Assembly: GCA_022577435.1 (NCBI GenBank)
Contig: JAKOON010000087.1
Location: 795,001-859,000 of the forward strand
Origin: Embiotoca jacksoni
Lineage: Eukaryota; Chordata; Actinopteri; Embiotocidae
Direction: 5' to 3'
DNA length: 64,000 bases
Shown: piece after piece, positions 1 to 14,006 of the stretch
How the letters are laid out: each line of letters begins with the position of its first letter
Numbering within the stretch: position 1 is the stretch's first letter
Notes under the pieces: model-generated
Databases searched by the model: none
Seen by the model: only the letters and a program-made list of their open reading frames with translations
Told to the model about the DNA's origin: nothing
Made by a program: the position numbers and the translations under genes

Positions 1-163
1 TGCTGAATAAATGTGTGTAGATGTTCGGAAAAGTGCAAAGATTGTAGTTTCCTTCGTAACTGATCTGCGTTTAGAGCTGACGCTGCAGAAATCATTTTGA
101 AAGTGAATTCAGAGGTTCTGTTCTATTTTCTGTTGTGAAATCAAGTTCATGTGTGTGTTTCTT

Positions 164-210
<47 letters not shown>

Positions 211-332
211 AGGTCAGATTGTGAGTCAAACGTTTTTAATGCCTTAATTCTCTTCTACTCTTTTTTTTTTTTTTTCTCTAGTCATTCTGGGATGGATTAT
301 TTCAAGTGGATGTAGCCAATGAGAAAGTTAAA

Positions 333-831
333 TAAACTGCAATACTGCCAACTAGAGGTCGGCTCCAAAAAGCCTCCTGCTCCATAGACTCCCATTCAAC
401 TTCTCTCAGAATACGAAGTGATTATGGTGACCGTCACTGAAGTCACTCCTCCTCCTTAGTTTACTGGTGACCCATCTGAAAATAATCTCATCATTACTTA
501 GATATCAGGCCTCAAAAGGCCGTGTTTTTGTGTCTGTTTGATTGACAGGCCTTGTGGTGTCGTCGTCAGGTTTCCGCTATGTAGGTGGGCGGGACATAGA
601 GTCTGTCAGCTGTGTTTGAGGCCTATTATCTAATTAATGCTGTCATTTTTTTCACCAGAACAATGTTCAGAAGGAGGGAATTTATCTAATGACACCATGA
701 TGACTTGTGGAAAACATTTACTGACTTTCTATTTTAGGAGAGAAGTTGATGGGTTTTGAATGTGAGTCTATTGGAGCCAGAGGCTTTTTTTGGAGCCAGC
801 TCCTAGTGGCCCTCAGTGGTATTACACTTTA
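333..831. mobile_element. Non-autonomous element with about 80-bp terminal inverted repeats
   Basis: The left end (about 333-415: aataaactgcaatactgcc, aactagaggtcggctcc, atagactcccattcaa) is the reverse complement, with mismatches, of the right end (about 745-831: attgaatgt-like, gtctattggagcc, ggagccagctcctagtggcc, ggtattacacttta). No coding sequence lies between them. Single-ended relatives occur at 23,405-23,530 and 35,951-36,085. This is the structure of a MITE-like DNA transposon; the superfamily was not assigned. Confidence 0.65.
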
Positions 832-1244
832 AGGCTCTTCGGCTTCACTTTACAGACTCGGAGACTACGTCTGTTTTTATTTACGGTCCCGATTGTGACG
901 TTTCGATAGTTGTAACTTTTGCTTGTCGTTTAGGTGTGAGGACATGTTGGTCCTTACAGAGGGATCTTAAAACTCTTATTTATGTCATTCTGGGAGTATT
1001 GTGTCGTTTCAATGCGACGATGTGTTGATTTCTACGATTGTGCAATTTTCTTTTACATCTTTACATCCTGAAATCTCACTTAAACTGCCTTGTGTTGTAG
1101 TCCCGAGTTATTCTGTGAACTTTCTTTAAAAATTCTCTCAAAAAATCTCACTTTATTTTAATGTATTACATTATAGCAGAGTCAGATCGCAGCGAATCGC
1201 TGAGCTGTCAGTTTTGTTGTGTGTATGGTCATACAGGGGTGGAG

Positions 1245-1248
<4 letters not shown>

Positions 1249-1308
<60 letters not shown>
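1249..1308 (+). repeat. (TG)n microsatellite
   Basis: About 30 uninterrupted TG units. A (CA)n tract follows at 1,390-1,447, so the pair is in inverted arrangement with about 80 bp between. A shorter (GT)19 lies at 171-208. Confidence 0.97.
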
Positions 1309-1310
<2 letters not shown>

Positions 1311-1386
1311 ACTCCTTTAAATAACTTTGTCAATCAGCAGTGTTCCCGTTGGGACCCGCACACCTGTCACCACAAGCTGATTTACA

Positions 1387-1423
<37 letters not shown>

Positions 1424-2991
1424 GCGCACACATATACACGCACACACCTGTGTCAGTTATCACGGTGACGGTGATCTCCCACGGCAACCAGCCAGCGTTT
1501 ACTCTGCCAGTGTGTAACACCAGTGCAGGAAGGTCTGTATTTGTGTTGGCGAGCAGAGTTAGTAGGTTAGTAGGTATCGCAAACCAGCCTCAGCCTCCAC
1601 TTACAGTTAGATGATCTTTTTTCTTTTTTTTTTGTTGCTACAACTAGAAAAACAAACCTAATTATTAATATTACCCACAATGCAATTATGAATTAACAAA
1701 TTGTCTGAATTTCGCGTGTTTTACGCTGCACAACAACCACACAAACAACACGTACAATTTAAAGTTTGACGTCAATCTGGGTCGTGAAACCTCATTGGAG
1801 ACAAACCTCAGACTATTATTAAACCACTAAATTTCTCACATGATCAGCAGTCAAATTCAATCAGCCGACCCGAATCTGCAGCACACGTAACGTGAACACG
1901 AGAAAGTACTCGATATGTTGTTCTGCTTTCTGCATTTTTAAGTCAAAAAAACTAATCTGGTAAATAATAATTTTTTTGGATAAAAGACTCTGTTTGATTC
2001 TTTGTATAATAAATGAAGTGTAGATATTAGAGCGTTGGTTTCCAGCTGTTTTTGCTTGTTTCTGCTACAAATGGTCTGAGAGTCGACATTAGCAGCAATT
2101 AGTTCAACCAAAAAGGGATTTTTAGAAGCTTTAAGAGTTTAAAGTAATAAAAATCTCACAAGAAAAAGCTAAATAAAAATATGGAAAAGTCAGAAGAAAT
2201 AAACTGATGTGTAAAAAATATTTTCTTCTTCTTTTTTATACCTTTAATCATCGTGTTATTTATCAGAGTTACTCTCAGTCCTCTTTTTTAAGATGCTTTT
2301 ATTTGAATTTTCAAAATCAATACCATATTTCCAATAATTTCTAGCTATGTATATTAAACTGGCAAAGATTTAGAAGTTCAATTTCCCATCGCCGCTGATG
2401 TGGCTGTTTTATATATTGCTGCTTCTCAAGTCTTGCATTTGATTTTATGCACTAAAATGGTGTCAGAAAACATTAAACATAAGCCTAGAAGTGTAGGAAC
2501 AGACTTTCGCCGAGTTACTTTTGAAATGATCAAAGCATACTGATAATATTAGTCCAACCACCTCCCGAGTGTGTGTGTGTACGGTATATCAGTAACGGTG
2601 GCACTCCTCTCCTGGCCTGTGATTGGTTCAGCTGAAAGGGGAGAGGCAGTAAATGACTGACAGAGGAAAAAGAGAGGATGAAGTCCACTTCCTGTCTGCT
2701 GGGAAAGACAAACACCAAGGGGCCGAGGGGAGGAAACAAAAGGCCGAGCGGGGAGGAAGAATAAACCGGGAGTCCGAATGGAGAGGAATGTTCATTGCGT
2801 TTTCTCTTCGGCTCTGATGGAGGCTCATTAACGCCAGTCGGGGGTAATTTATCTGAGTTTAAAAAGCCTGATGTGTCTTTTAGGAAAACAGCAGGAGTCG
2901 TGAACACAAACAAACAGCTGACAGGTTGACAGTTAGTATTGAGTTGCGTTGTTGTTGAAATGTTGCTTTACAAATAAATGTGCCTTGCCTA

Positions 2992-3007
2992 TACTGCCCC
3001 CTGCAGG
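2992..3007 (-). promoter_or_regulatory. CTCF-like motif
   Basis: Minus strand reads CCTGCAGGGGGCAGTA, close to the CTCF core CC(A/N)(C/G)(C/T)AG(A/G)(G/T)GGC. Prediction by eye only. Confidence 0.35.
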
Positions 3008-6000
3008 CTGACGTACAGGAAAATATTCAACTTTTATTAAAAAAAATTTAAAAAAAATCAGATGTCAGCAAACCAGCAACTACAATATACCTCTGAAGTT
3101 TGCTAACATTAGCTGACGTGAGCTAATGTCCTACCAGAATTCAACTTTTATTATTATTTTTTATTATTACTTATTGAATAAATATGAATAAGAATGTGTT
3201 ATTTGTTGAAAAGGTTTATCTCACTGTTCGTGTGTATAAATAGCCTAGCGTGCTAAATGCTACATTTAGCCTGTTTAAGATATGAGACATTTTTTTGGTG
3301 GCTAATTTAAATTTATACTTTAGAAACTTCCATTCATCCAGAAATTATAAGCATATTTCAGACATCTGGAGTGTTTTAGGCCAATGCGTGCTTCAAGGAA
3401 TAAAGTCATAAAGAATGGATGTCAATGTGCACATAAGGCATTTCAATTTACTTGAACTCAGCAGGATGCAGAGCCGAAGGAGAGCGAAAGACAATGGTTT
3501 GAAAGTTAGAAACTTAAAAAAACAAAACAGGAATGTTAATGTGTGTTCCCTTTGGCTTTTATGGTTACTCATTAACAGCTATTGGCTAGGTCACACTACA
3601 GTAAATACACACTCACAAACACACACAAACACACACACGCAGGCCAAAACTAGTCAGGCGGGGAAGACGGTCGTAAAACCTGAGAAAACATATTCCAGCG
3701 TGGGAACATTTTTCTTTTCTGTTCTCTCTTTCTATATTCTTTCATTTAATCATTTTGTCTTTCCGTCTCGTGTCAGTTTGACCTTTGGCCCGCAGGACGA
3801 CTGTCATCTGTCGTCTTACTTAATGGTTTCACCTTGTAATGTCATTTTGAACTCTTTTGGATTCATTTTTTTCATCTTTTATGTCAGTGAAAACTAAATA
3901 TTAGTAAGCTGAAAAAAAAAACTATATACAAAGTAAAATATATGCTAAATGGGCAAAATGAAATGCTGTTAATTGAATTTAAACAAATGAGTACACTGAA
4001 CCCAAAAATCTGCACATAAAAACAATCATGTCAAGCTAAACATGTGTTTGTATCAAGTAAACAGATTTTTTTTATGTCAGCTCTGAACATTTGTTTGGAT
4101 TCCACACTAAGAGTTTGTATCATGGATGAATTGGGATTACAGTGATGAGGCAGGATTAAGTGCCAGAGGCTTCTTATGATAAAATACATTGACTATGTCA
4201 ATATTTTTATCTAAATCGCTGCAAAAAAAAAAAAGTTTAAAAAAAAAAAGTTAAAAAAAAAGTGAATAAACATCCTAAATTATTGCTTTGAAACCAAAAC
4301 AGCATTTAGACCTTTTGGGGGATAAAACAGACAAAGATAAAAAGTCAGACAAAGGATTAATTTTGTCTTCAACATCTGTAGTTTTTTTTTACTTAATAAC
4401 ACCGAAAAAATATCATATTTTTCAGGGCGATCAAGAGAAGTTATTTCTAAGACTTAAGAAAGGTCCTGAATTTTAAGCATCCCGTCTCCTCACTATCAAA
4501 CATATGGATGTTTATAAAGTTGTTCCTGTAAACAAACATCATCACCATCCTCTTATCGTGCCGCTCTTCCTCTTCGGGTATCTCTCCTCATCTTCTATTT
4601 TTCCTCCAGTCCTCTAATCAGCAGGTTATTGTGTTCAGGGAAACATAAACAGAGAGGAAGTTTACCTGCCAGACTCGGAGGAGGAGAGCGAGAGAAAGTC
4701 GAACTCGTTGAGCTGAAACACGTTTACATTAAAAAGGCAAATGTCACTTTTGGAGGCAGAAATAGATGCACACAGAGAGAGAGAGAGAGAGAGAGGCAGG
4801 ATTCAATTATTTAAAATCCCAGTCCATTATTGTTGACGTCCATGTTTATTAGCCAGGAGTTAAGCTGCATTTTCTGGTGCATTTAGTTTTTCTTTTTAAA
4901 GATAAATTTACATTTTTGATGGCTACGGTTGTTTTCACGGGACAATGATGAAACTGAAAACAAATGTCACAGGAAAAAAAAAACACAGTCAACATCATAA
5001 CAATAATAATTACACACGCACGGACAAACTGCAAAGATATTATTGTCATGTTTTGGCTTATAATTTTCTCCGAGCCCCTCATTGTTGGAATAAAAGCAGA
5101 GTGTGGAGGCAGGAACAGCGGGATGAATTATAGCAGCCAGTGTTGCACTGTAATCTTGGTGGATTGTGGAGGATTAACTCCTCAATCAGATGCCGATCTG
5201 ACAGACAAAGCTCTCCCCCATCATCAGCTGCCTGTTGCAGAAACAGGACACCGGCCGACAGCTTAGAGACCCGACGGCAGACGAGTCCCATTGATTTCCT
5301 TCATTTTTTTGTGTGTTTTGTGGCTGCTTAACGTGCCCCGACATGGCCCGCTGTGCAGCTAACGCGGTTCACAGCCGAGTTCAAACGTGCACCAGCTGAG
5401 CCCCGACGCCGCTTCGGAGGAGTCGCTGCTGTCTGTTTTTTTTGTTTTTTATTGTACTTTTAAAAGCTTTAATAACCCTGAAAAATGAACAGAATACATC
5501 TTTGCTGTCTTTTTCTCTGCACCAAAGAGCAGAAATCTCTCATTTTTAGACGATGAAGAGGTGTTAAATGACGTCACACCTTGTGCGTTCGACGCTTCTA
5601 TGCTGTTTAACATCAACAAAACATCTGAAACTTTCTTGCATGTCTGTATATTCACTGGCGCTAATAAAAAAATAAATAAAAAAAGGAAAGTTGCAGAAAA
5701 ACAATGAAAGAATCGGAGTAGGCGAGGATCAAGTGTGAGTTTTATTTTGAAATAAATTTCACGACATCCCTATTTGGACTTTAAAACCTTTTTCTAAATA
5801 ATCTCTTGAATGCATTCCTGATCTTTATGTACAGTATGTTGCTGTATCTCTTTGCTGCAAAGAGAGATGAGCTTTAGGAAGAACGTACATGCTAAGTAAT
5901 CCAGGAGTAAAATAATGATGTCCACGCTCGGGCTGCTGCAGGTTCGTGACCTTCTGTCTTTCTTGTGCAGTCATGTGACGACACAAGAAGCAGCTTTACT

Positions 6001-6904
6001 TGGATGTCGGTGATAACTTGAGTGTGTTGAACCCACATCAGGTGTTTTGACTTCATCCGACTTCTCTCCTATTGTGTTTGACCTCAGAGAGAGTTCGAAG
6101 TGTCGGAAAGTTTCCCACTCTTAGTCAGCATTTCGAAGTGCAGATTTCTTTATCGTCTCGACAACATTGTTGTTTCTGGCGGAAACTGTTAAGCTCAGTG
6201 GGAATTAAATATCCGACACAGGAAATAATGTGCTTCTGAATTGATTTGCCTTCACGTGAGCCGACTTTCTAAACTGTGTCTGCAGGTCCGTGGGCGCGTT
6301 TCTGAAAACATACATGTCGATGCGTCATCAGAACATAAAACCCAGTTGCGAGAGGTCGAGAGAGTTAAACTGAACCCTGCAAAAGCAACTTCTCAGTAAT
6401 TTCTCAGCTTAGTTTGTGGGAGGTTCAAAAGGAAATCGCAGATGTGTATCAGGGCGGGACTCTCCGACAGACTCCTCCGTGTCCGTTGACATGTGCATGT
6501 CACGCTGCAGAGTGGAACGTTTGTTTGCTTTTATCTCGGATCCTGTCCTCCTTATCCAGGCGCACCATCTCGACCCGAGATACCGAGCAGCCGGGATGAG
6601 AGTTCACTGTAAACGACACACGTTCAGCGTTCATGGAGGTAGCAACGCCGGGACCTGAATAAAACCTCACAGAAGCATCTCCGTTGCCGTGTTAATAAAA
6701 CCAAACTCTGAAGTAATTAAATTGACCCCCAGAATTTATATTTCTTCCTTTATTCTTATGAATTTTTTTTTTTTTTATGAAGGTTGTTATTCTAAACTAA
6801 ATAAGTCTGCACAGGAAGGAGCGGCGGTGAAAGATTGTGCTGGCAGAGTCAGAAAGTCTTATCACGCCATTAGATCTCCTTCAATTGAATTAAACTCTAG
6901 TCTG

Positions 6905-6908
<4 letters not shown>

Positions 6909-6982
<74 letters not shown>
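6909..6982 (+). repeat. (TG)37 microsatellite
   Basis: Uninterrupted TG units in intergenic DNA upstream of rassf3. Confidence 0.97.
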
Positions 6983-6985
<3 letters not shown>

Positions 6986-7347
6986 ACTCTCACAATTCTC
7001 TTATTGTGCTGCTGCAAAAACAGCTTCTTTTTCAGATCTGTGAGTTCAGACCAGCTGTGTTTCCTCTTCCTGTTCGATTTAAAGTAGTTTAATTCAGGAT
7101 TCAGAAAAAAAAAAAAAAAAAAATTGTTTTTCATGAAAGCAGTATTTCCTCTAAAGGGGTCATACAACCGCCAGTATGAAAACATCTTAACTTGAACTTC
7201 TGTTCAGTCCACGAACAGGGGGCTGCGATTGTGTTGACGTCGGTGAGAAACTCATCGGTTTTCAAAACCGTTGTGAGCCGATGGAGAGCTCTGTTGCCAT
7301 GGCGCCACAGTTCGGGTCATTTGCACTGAATGTGTCACTCCGCTCCT

Positions 7348-7537
7348 CCAGCTGCAGGGTAACCTATCCAGCTGCAGGGTAACCTATCCAGCTGCAGGGT
7401 AACCTATTCAGCTGCAGGGTAACCTATCCAGCTGCAGGGTAACCTATCCAGCTGCAGGGTAACCTATTCAGCTGCAGGGTAACCTATTCAGCTGCAGGGT
7501 AACCTATCCAGCTGCAGGGTAACCTATCCAGCTGCAG
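7348..7537 (+). repeat. 20-bp minisatellite, about 9.5 copies
   Basis: The unit CCAGCTGCAGGGTAACCTAT is repeated almost perfectly; the only variation is C or T at one position (tatcca/tattca). Each unit contains an E-box CAGCTG and the palindrome GGTAACC. Confidence 0.95.
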
Positions 7538-8620
7538 CGATTGAGTCTAAGCCTGCATCCCTCCTCTCGCAGTCCTGCCACTGATTATACGATACACCGA
7601 GGCAGTGTGTGATCCTCAGACAGCATTCCTTCTCCGCTCTTTGATCACGAGACACTCGGTGTTTTGTCTGTCAGGATGAATTACTGGGCCTTCGGGGGGG
7701 AACACAGGATGCTGGGACACACACTTTCTCTCTCTCACACACACACACACACACACGTGAAAAAATAATGTCTATCAGCATCTGAAATCCTACAAAATAT
7801 ACTCCTCATGTTAAACTCGATATGGACGCTGTGCATCACACAAAGGCTTGCGTGCAGTTTGGGGATCAGTTTCAGGATCCTCGAGGCAACGTGGAGATCA
7901 GGTTGGACATTCAACACCTGTAACACAAAAATTAGTTCACGCACACACTTACACACACACATAAAGACATCTCGTGATCTCCTACGTCGGTGTCCTTCAG
8001 CGGTGAATCTGTTTCTTCTTGGCGTTCCTTTTCATACGTACGATGTACGTGTATTACTGCATGTGTATTACTGCCTTCACAGCTGAACAGTACTCGAAAC
8101 AAATCTTGGTTTTAGCTCTTTACCTGACAAATCTGTAGTCTAAACTTGTGTTTTTTAGAAAAACTCGCAGGAGCATGAAAACTGCTGGTGTCTTGGATTT
8201 GTCCCGTAACTCTCAATGGTCTCCATCTTTTTTATTTTTTTATACTTATTTCTGTTTTTTTGTTTTTTGTCCTATTTCTTTTCACTCTACCTCCTGCTCA
8301 TGTGGAAGCATCTACCTCTTTAATGTGAAATTATTCCTTTAATTTAGTCTCTTCTCTTAAGCTTTTTCTCTTTCAATGCCCTATTTTTGGTGCGAGGTGT
8401 GAAAAATGTATGTATTGTGTTATTCATAAACTGCCTTCCCTTCAAAACATTACAGCATTTGGTTGCTGTGTGATTTTAATGAAGAAAATTGGTTCTTTGT
8501 GCAATTTTATTTTAGATTTAAGGAAAATGCGACACTTGCTAATTTGGCTAATGATCAGGTGAGTTTCCCAACAGCAAAAAAAAACACTCACCTGTTAGTT
8601 CTCAGCTTTAAAGTAGTTTT

Positions 8621-8623
<3 letters not shown>

Positions 8624-8681
<58 letters not shown>

Positions 8682-8695
8682 ACACACACACACAC
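8624..8695 (+). repeat. (CA)n microsatellite
   Basis: About 36 CA units with a single T interruption near 8,677. Confidence 0.97.
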
Positions 8696-11600
8696 TGTCT
8701 GTGAACTCCCTCTGCCTTTCAATTAGACAACCGACCACACAGACACACCTGCAGAAAAGGGAATCACTCCCATTTTACAAACACCTGTGCACTTAACCAC
8801 ACACACACTTACCTGCACCAGGTGACAGCATCTTTACAGACTGACATCATGGAGGCCTGAGGGGAGTTTTTAAACATCCCTCTCTCCATCTCCTCATCTG
8901 TTTTTTTCCCCTCAAAGCCCCGGCTTTTCTAAATGACACGTTCCTTAAAGTTTGACCTTTGACCCCACTGCAGTGCCCTCTGCACACACCCCCACCACCC
9001 TCACCTCTCCCATAACGTGACTTTGAGTCCTCAACGCTAATATTTGCTATTTGCAAAACCAACCAACTACCAAGCCTCTAAAGCTAAAATGAGCAGTTCA
9101 TATGCAGACAGAATTACACATGCATGTGAAGAAATAAACCATTTTCCAGTATTTGACTCTGTATTTGCATATAACACAGTTTAAAGTGACAACAGTGGCA
9201 AATTTACTCTAAATTCTTTGTATTTTTTTCTAAACAAAATGGGTCCTTGATTCCAGTTCAAATGTAAACCAGCCGACTTCATTTTATTTCTATGAGCTGA
9301 GATGACGATTGTCTCAGATAACTCAATCAAAACCTGTCTTCAACTGTAATATTGTGCAATATTCTAATTATATGTAATTGTTTTTAATAGATGATTTCTT
9401 TTAAAACAATAACGCTGTAAAATTAGGCTTAAATACAAACTCGGTAGCTACGGTATAAAAGTAAAACAACTAGAGGTTAAAGCTAACAGGTTGCTTGTAT
9501 TTTCAGATAGCTGGCCGTGATTAAGAGTTGCAAGAACAAACGATGACATGGTGAGGAATCTGTTTTGTTTTGTTAATGTATCTCTAACTCGGAGAACAAG
9601 TTTATCTGGGTTTCCTCCCACCCTGAAGGGTAAAGCCGAAAACCTGATCTCAATCTACTCCACTAGTGAATAACTAATCCTTTTGTTGAAGGTTATGGTA
9701 AACTGGACTTCAACAATAAGAGTCGGCTACTGCGTGTATATTTTGGTGCCATGGGAAAGTCTAAATCTTTTAATCACTCCACAGAGTGGCTGTATGTTAG
9801 ATAGGAGGTGCTCGCGCTGGAATGCCAGTAATGTTTAACCAGACTGGCTCCAGGCCAAAGTGACTGGACAGCAGATTAACACCAATGGCAGCACACACAC
9901 ACCCATTTGAGCCCTCTGTGCACATGCTTGATCACATGTAATCAGCTGCTTCTTTTCATTAAAAATGGACGAGTTAATCCATGAATTACTGTTAGAATTT
10001 TTTATTTATTTTTTATATCGCAGTAAAGAGGTGGCAGGTAATGAGAGCAGAAAAAGTGGAGCACGACTCGAAACAAATGTCCTCGATGGCTGTAACCTAC
10101 TAAACCCTTCTTGATGACCTCACAGCAAGTGATGTCCTGAATTAAAGCTCGGCGAGGTGCAAAACGTTGCTGATTTGATTCAGATGACTCTGCAAGAATG
10201 CAAACAGAATTAGAGCAAGAGTTCATCCCAAAGTGTGTATTCCCGTCTTTGCCCTCCTTTTGGACGGTCCGGCGCGGCGAAGGACGAGCTCGGTGTCACG
10301 CCTGCTTATCTGTGTCCCCGTGTGTGCTTTGGATGGATCTCCGCAGTGTTTTTGGTTTGGCTGCCCCAGATGTACCGTATTTATTTTCGGTCTCTTTTCT
10401 AACCCCGCTGGTTTTAAATTAGAGCCTGCATGTCTAAAAAAAAAAAAAAAATCTCCTAGCTGGTCCACTGGTTGTTGTATGTGTGTATATATGTACATAT
10501 ATATGTGTGTGTGTGAGTTGGTTCAGCTTGATTTAATGCAGATGCACCATAGCTTTCACCCTGCAGCTGAACCTGCTTTGCTGATTTTTTGGGGGTTTTT
10601 GTTGCAGCCGGGTGGGCTGTTATACGAAACATATCATGTTAAAAATCTTTAGCTCCATCCGTGTGCAGGAGAAAACAAGGTCCTGGAAGTAGCTGGAAAC
10701 AGAAGGTGCTCTTAATTGGCCCACTGCTCGGTAATAGTTTCCAGTTGTTGGCACATAAAAGGAGACATTAACATCACAAGTGAAACTCATACAGTTTACG
10801 ACCACATAAACGCAGCAGTCAGTCAAGTTGTTTCTCAACTGAACGTGAATGTATAGTGTGTGTTTTTTATGACGCTGAATGTCGACAGCATGCCGCCTAT
10901 AGGTGCATTTCTGGAGACGATTATATCGTGTAATGCCTGTAGGAAAAAATTTGCTGCAATAAGTCAATATTGTGAATTCATAATACCCAGAGGATGAATC
11001 CTACTGACTTTTAATAATCCTCCTACTTTTCATCGAGCTCCACCAGCAGCTCAAAGTTTTATCTACAACATGGATTTGCAGTAAATGTTGTCCGGACGGT
11101 CGTGGCTCCCGCAGGATGAATCGCACTCATTTCCTTTCTAGCGCATCTGTGAGGTTCATGGTTGTGGTTTTCCAGTTGAATGTTCAGTGGAATTTCTAGA
11201 CAACTATTGGAGGGATTACCAGGAAATGCAGCGCAGACATTCATCTGGAGTCGCCGTCTTAACAGGCTGACTGTTGCATAAATGTGGAAACATCATAAAA
11301 ATATAAAGTAAGGAGGTCTTGGGTACGCCGTAATGGTTAAGTCAATCGTGTATCATGATGGTGTTCGGCTGTTTTATGAGCTGCCTGAGTAAAACTCTCT
11401 GCGCACAAACTATGCAGAATCACATGCTTCAGTCCAAAAATATTGCCATTGACCTTTACACAAATTGAACACAACGATAAATTGTGCTTCTCTTGTGTTT
11501 TCTTCTCTTTCTGTAAAAGTTTAAAATTCTGGCTGCTTCTCGACACCGAAACGATGCCTTCTGGTAAAACCAAACCACATCACGTGGCGACGTCTCATTT

Positions 11601-13483
11601 GGGTTTGGCTGATTTTTATTCAGAACCTCTCATTGTCCGAGGCAAAATAACATCTCAGATATACAGATTTGTGGATGTGGTGTATACACCATTGCAGTTA
11701 TCAATGGAGAAAGCAGCGTGGTTTAAACTCCATTATCTTTTGGCTTCTGTCTGTTAAATGGACATTAAAGCTATCTGTGCAGGCGTCTCTCTGCCTGAGG
11801 CCTCTTCTCAGGTTCATTTGAGTGAATTAGAGGCCGAGCAGAAACAAACCGACCGTTAGCGAGCGCCTTGAGGGCTCCAGCTCGTTTTCACACATTCAAA
11901 AAGGAAGAAAAGACGAGCGATGTCCTTTTAACTGGCTTTATTATTTTGCTCTGGGTTTATTAAAACATTCACAGCAGGTAAGGGCTGCAAAAAAAAAAAA
12001 AAAAAAAAAAAAAAATCTCATCTTAATTCAAAATGGCTGGCGTAGTTATTAATAATCAGCTAGAATTGAACAAAGATGTATGCAGTTAAACTTTACCTCC
12101 CACCGAACCACACGCAGACACCAACACCAACCGGCATTAAAGTGTCTTGGAGGCTTTAAAATGTCTGAAAAGTCCGGTTCCACCCAACGGAGAGTGTCTG
12201 CGTTGGCCTTAGCAATTAAACACACACAAAATGCGTCAGTCCGGCAGCAGTAGCTATTAAATGCCTTCGGTGTCTGTATTTTTGGTTTAGTTGATGCTCG
12301 CTGTGGCAGGAGAAGCATGCTGCAGAGGAAAAAGCTTAAGAAGCTAGCGTTCCTTTGTTGCCTGTTGATTGAGGTAAGACGACGTTTTGCCTGTTTGATG
12401 CATTTCCAGAATATATCTACTGTGTGTATTTCAGAAGATTAACAAGGAAAAGAAACAGCTCTCTGCTCTATATCTGACCTCTGACCTTTCTTTTAGTAAT
12501 ATGGGTAACTTTATCCTCGTTGGCGGTGTGTTTTTCAAATCGTGTTTTGAATTTAGAGAGGTTTCAGAATGACATTTATTGAAGGTGAACCAAAAGAAGA
12601 AAGTTCTCTCTTTGTGCATCTGGGTCTTTCAAATGTCATCAGGAAGTGCAGACGCTAAAAAAACGACAAACTGGAATCTGCAGTCTGTCTGCGTTTAAGC
12701 ATTTAAAGAAACGTTGTCTTGTCAGATTGTTAACAAACATTTAGTTCTAGTTTTTAACTCAAACTCCAATCCACTTACTAGCAGCTCGAGGTTTCCTCTA
12801 TCACTAATCTGCTAATGACAGACTGTTGTGTTATGGCTAAAAACCTCAGCAAAAAATAATCTGTGGATTTTAAATTGGGATTTTTTTTTTTTTTTGCCAA
12901 ACACTTTTTCTAACATCAAGAAAGAACTTGCATGCCTAAAAACAGCTCTGTTTCTACTCTGCTTTTATGTGTGCTGCTGTTGTTTATGAGACAAAACAGG
13001 AGAACGGCACACATAATGAGGGAACCACCCGTATTTACAGGGTGGAACAGGGCTCAGTTTGTATTTTACTATGGTTTTGCTCATCATTAACCATTAAATA
13101 ATACAATATCCTGGAAAAGAAGTCCCTGCTGTAGAAGAAATATACTGACGCAAAACTGTATTAGACTTTTCAAATTTTGCACAGTAATAATGTGAAATCA
13201 AAAAGGAAAAACCTCTTATAATGTTTTCCCACAGTTTATTCATTTTGCAATATAAACACAAGAAAAAGCAATTAAAATATTAGCATTTGCAATAGAAAAA
13301 GAGAGGAACGAGAAAGGAACAAGGCAAAAAATAAATAGAAATATGAGAGTAAGATAAGAGTATTTGTTATCAAACAAAAGATGCAAATCCATAAATAAAT
13401 AGGCTAACGGATGATTTACTTATTTGATCCATCTGCAACATAAATCCTCTTCTGGGACACTCAAACTGGCCATCAAAGCGGTG

Positions 13484-13640
13484 ATTGGCTGTCGAGTTGT
13501 ATTGGGCGCGGCCTCATTAACTAACAGAGATGTGATTGGTTGGCCGGATCGAGTGCTCGTAGTGGGCGGGGCCCCACTGTAGCTGGCTGTCAGACGGGAG
13601 ACCACTCATTCAACGGCGCGTCGGGGACAGGTCGTCGTGT
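13484..13640 (+). promoter_or_regulatory. Probable rassf3 core promoter with CCAAT and GC boxes
   Basis: Three ATTGG (reverse CCAAT) pentamers lie at 13484-13488, 13501-13505 and 13535-13539. They are followed by a consensus GC box, GGGCGGGGCC, at 13564-13573. CpG density is clearly higher here than in flanking DNA and no TATA box is evident. The spacing of NF-Y-type boxes upstream of an Sp-type box is typical of a TATA-less promoter. Transcription probably begins near 13,600, giving a 5'UTR of about 400 nt before the rassf3 start codon. Confidence 0.7.
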
Positions 13641-13969
13641 CACCGGGACTTCACCAGCGGGATTTCCTCGTTATCTCTTCGAAATTCGGTGACACATTAA
13701 AATAGTTTGACTTACGGCTTTCTTTTTTTTTTTTTTTTACAACGTGGAGACTTTTAAATAAGTTTGTGTTCCCACGCCGGTGGAGTAAAAGCGAGGGACG
13801 CGAGAAGGAGGAAGGGAGACCGGGAGACGGTTGAGCGGATCGGGAAGGAGGAAACATCGAAACCCGTGAACACACAAAAAGGAGGTTTCCTGACCGTGTT
13901 TTAAAGCTAGTTACTGTTCGTTTTTTAAATTTTTTTTTTTGGGGGGTGTTTTTTATTTTTTATTTCCCG

Positions 13970-14006
13970 ATGTGGCCGGTTCTGAGTCCAGAAGTTTTCT
14001 CCGCAA

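Larger units (their letters stand above)
1..13480. other. Intergenic DNA upstream of rassf3, no gene supported
   Basis: No reading frame here has recognisable domains or exon-like splice structure. The stretch contains (TG)n and (CA)n tracts, a terminal-inverted-repeat element (333-831), a 20-bp minisatellite (7,348-7,537), homopolymer runs and AT-rich single-copy sequence. In human the gene upstream of RASSF3 is TBK1; I see no trace of its exons in this interval. Confidence 0.6.

Noticed and set aside
1161..1517. Open frames of Cys-Val and Thr-His repeats (also at 6,700-7,180, 15,060-15,590, 16,730-17,330, 38,430-39,090 and elsewhere)
   Set aside because: They are produced by translating (TG)n/(CA)n microsatellites and carry no domain or splice structure.
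4945..5331. Overlapping 60-100 codon frames as a small gene
   Set aside because: Several frames on both strands overlap with no motif, no splice support and no codon bias. It may be conserved non-coding DNA but this cannot be shown here.
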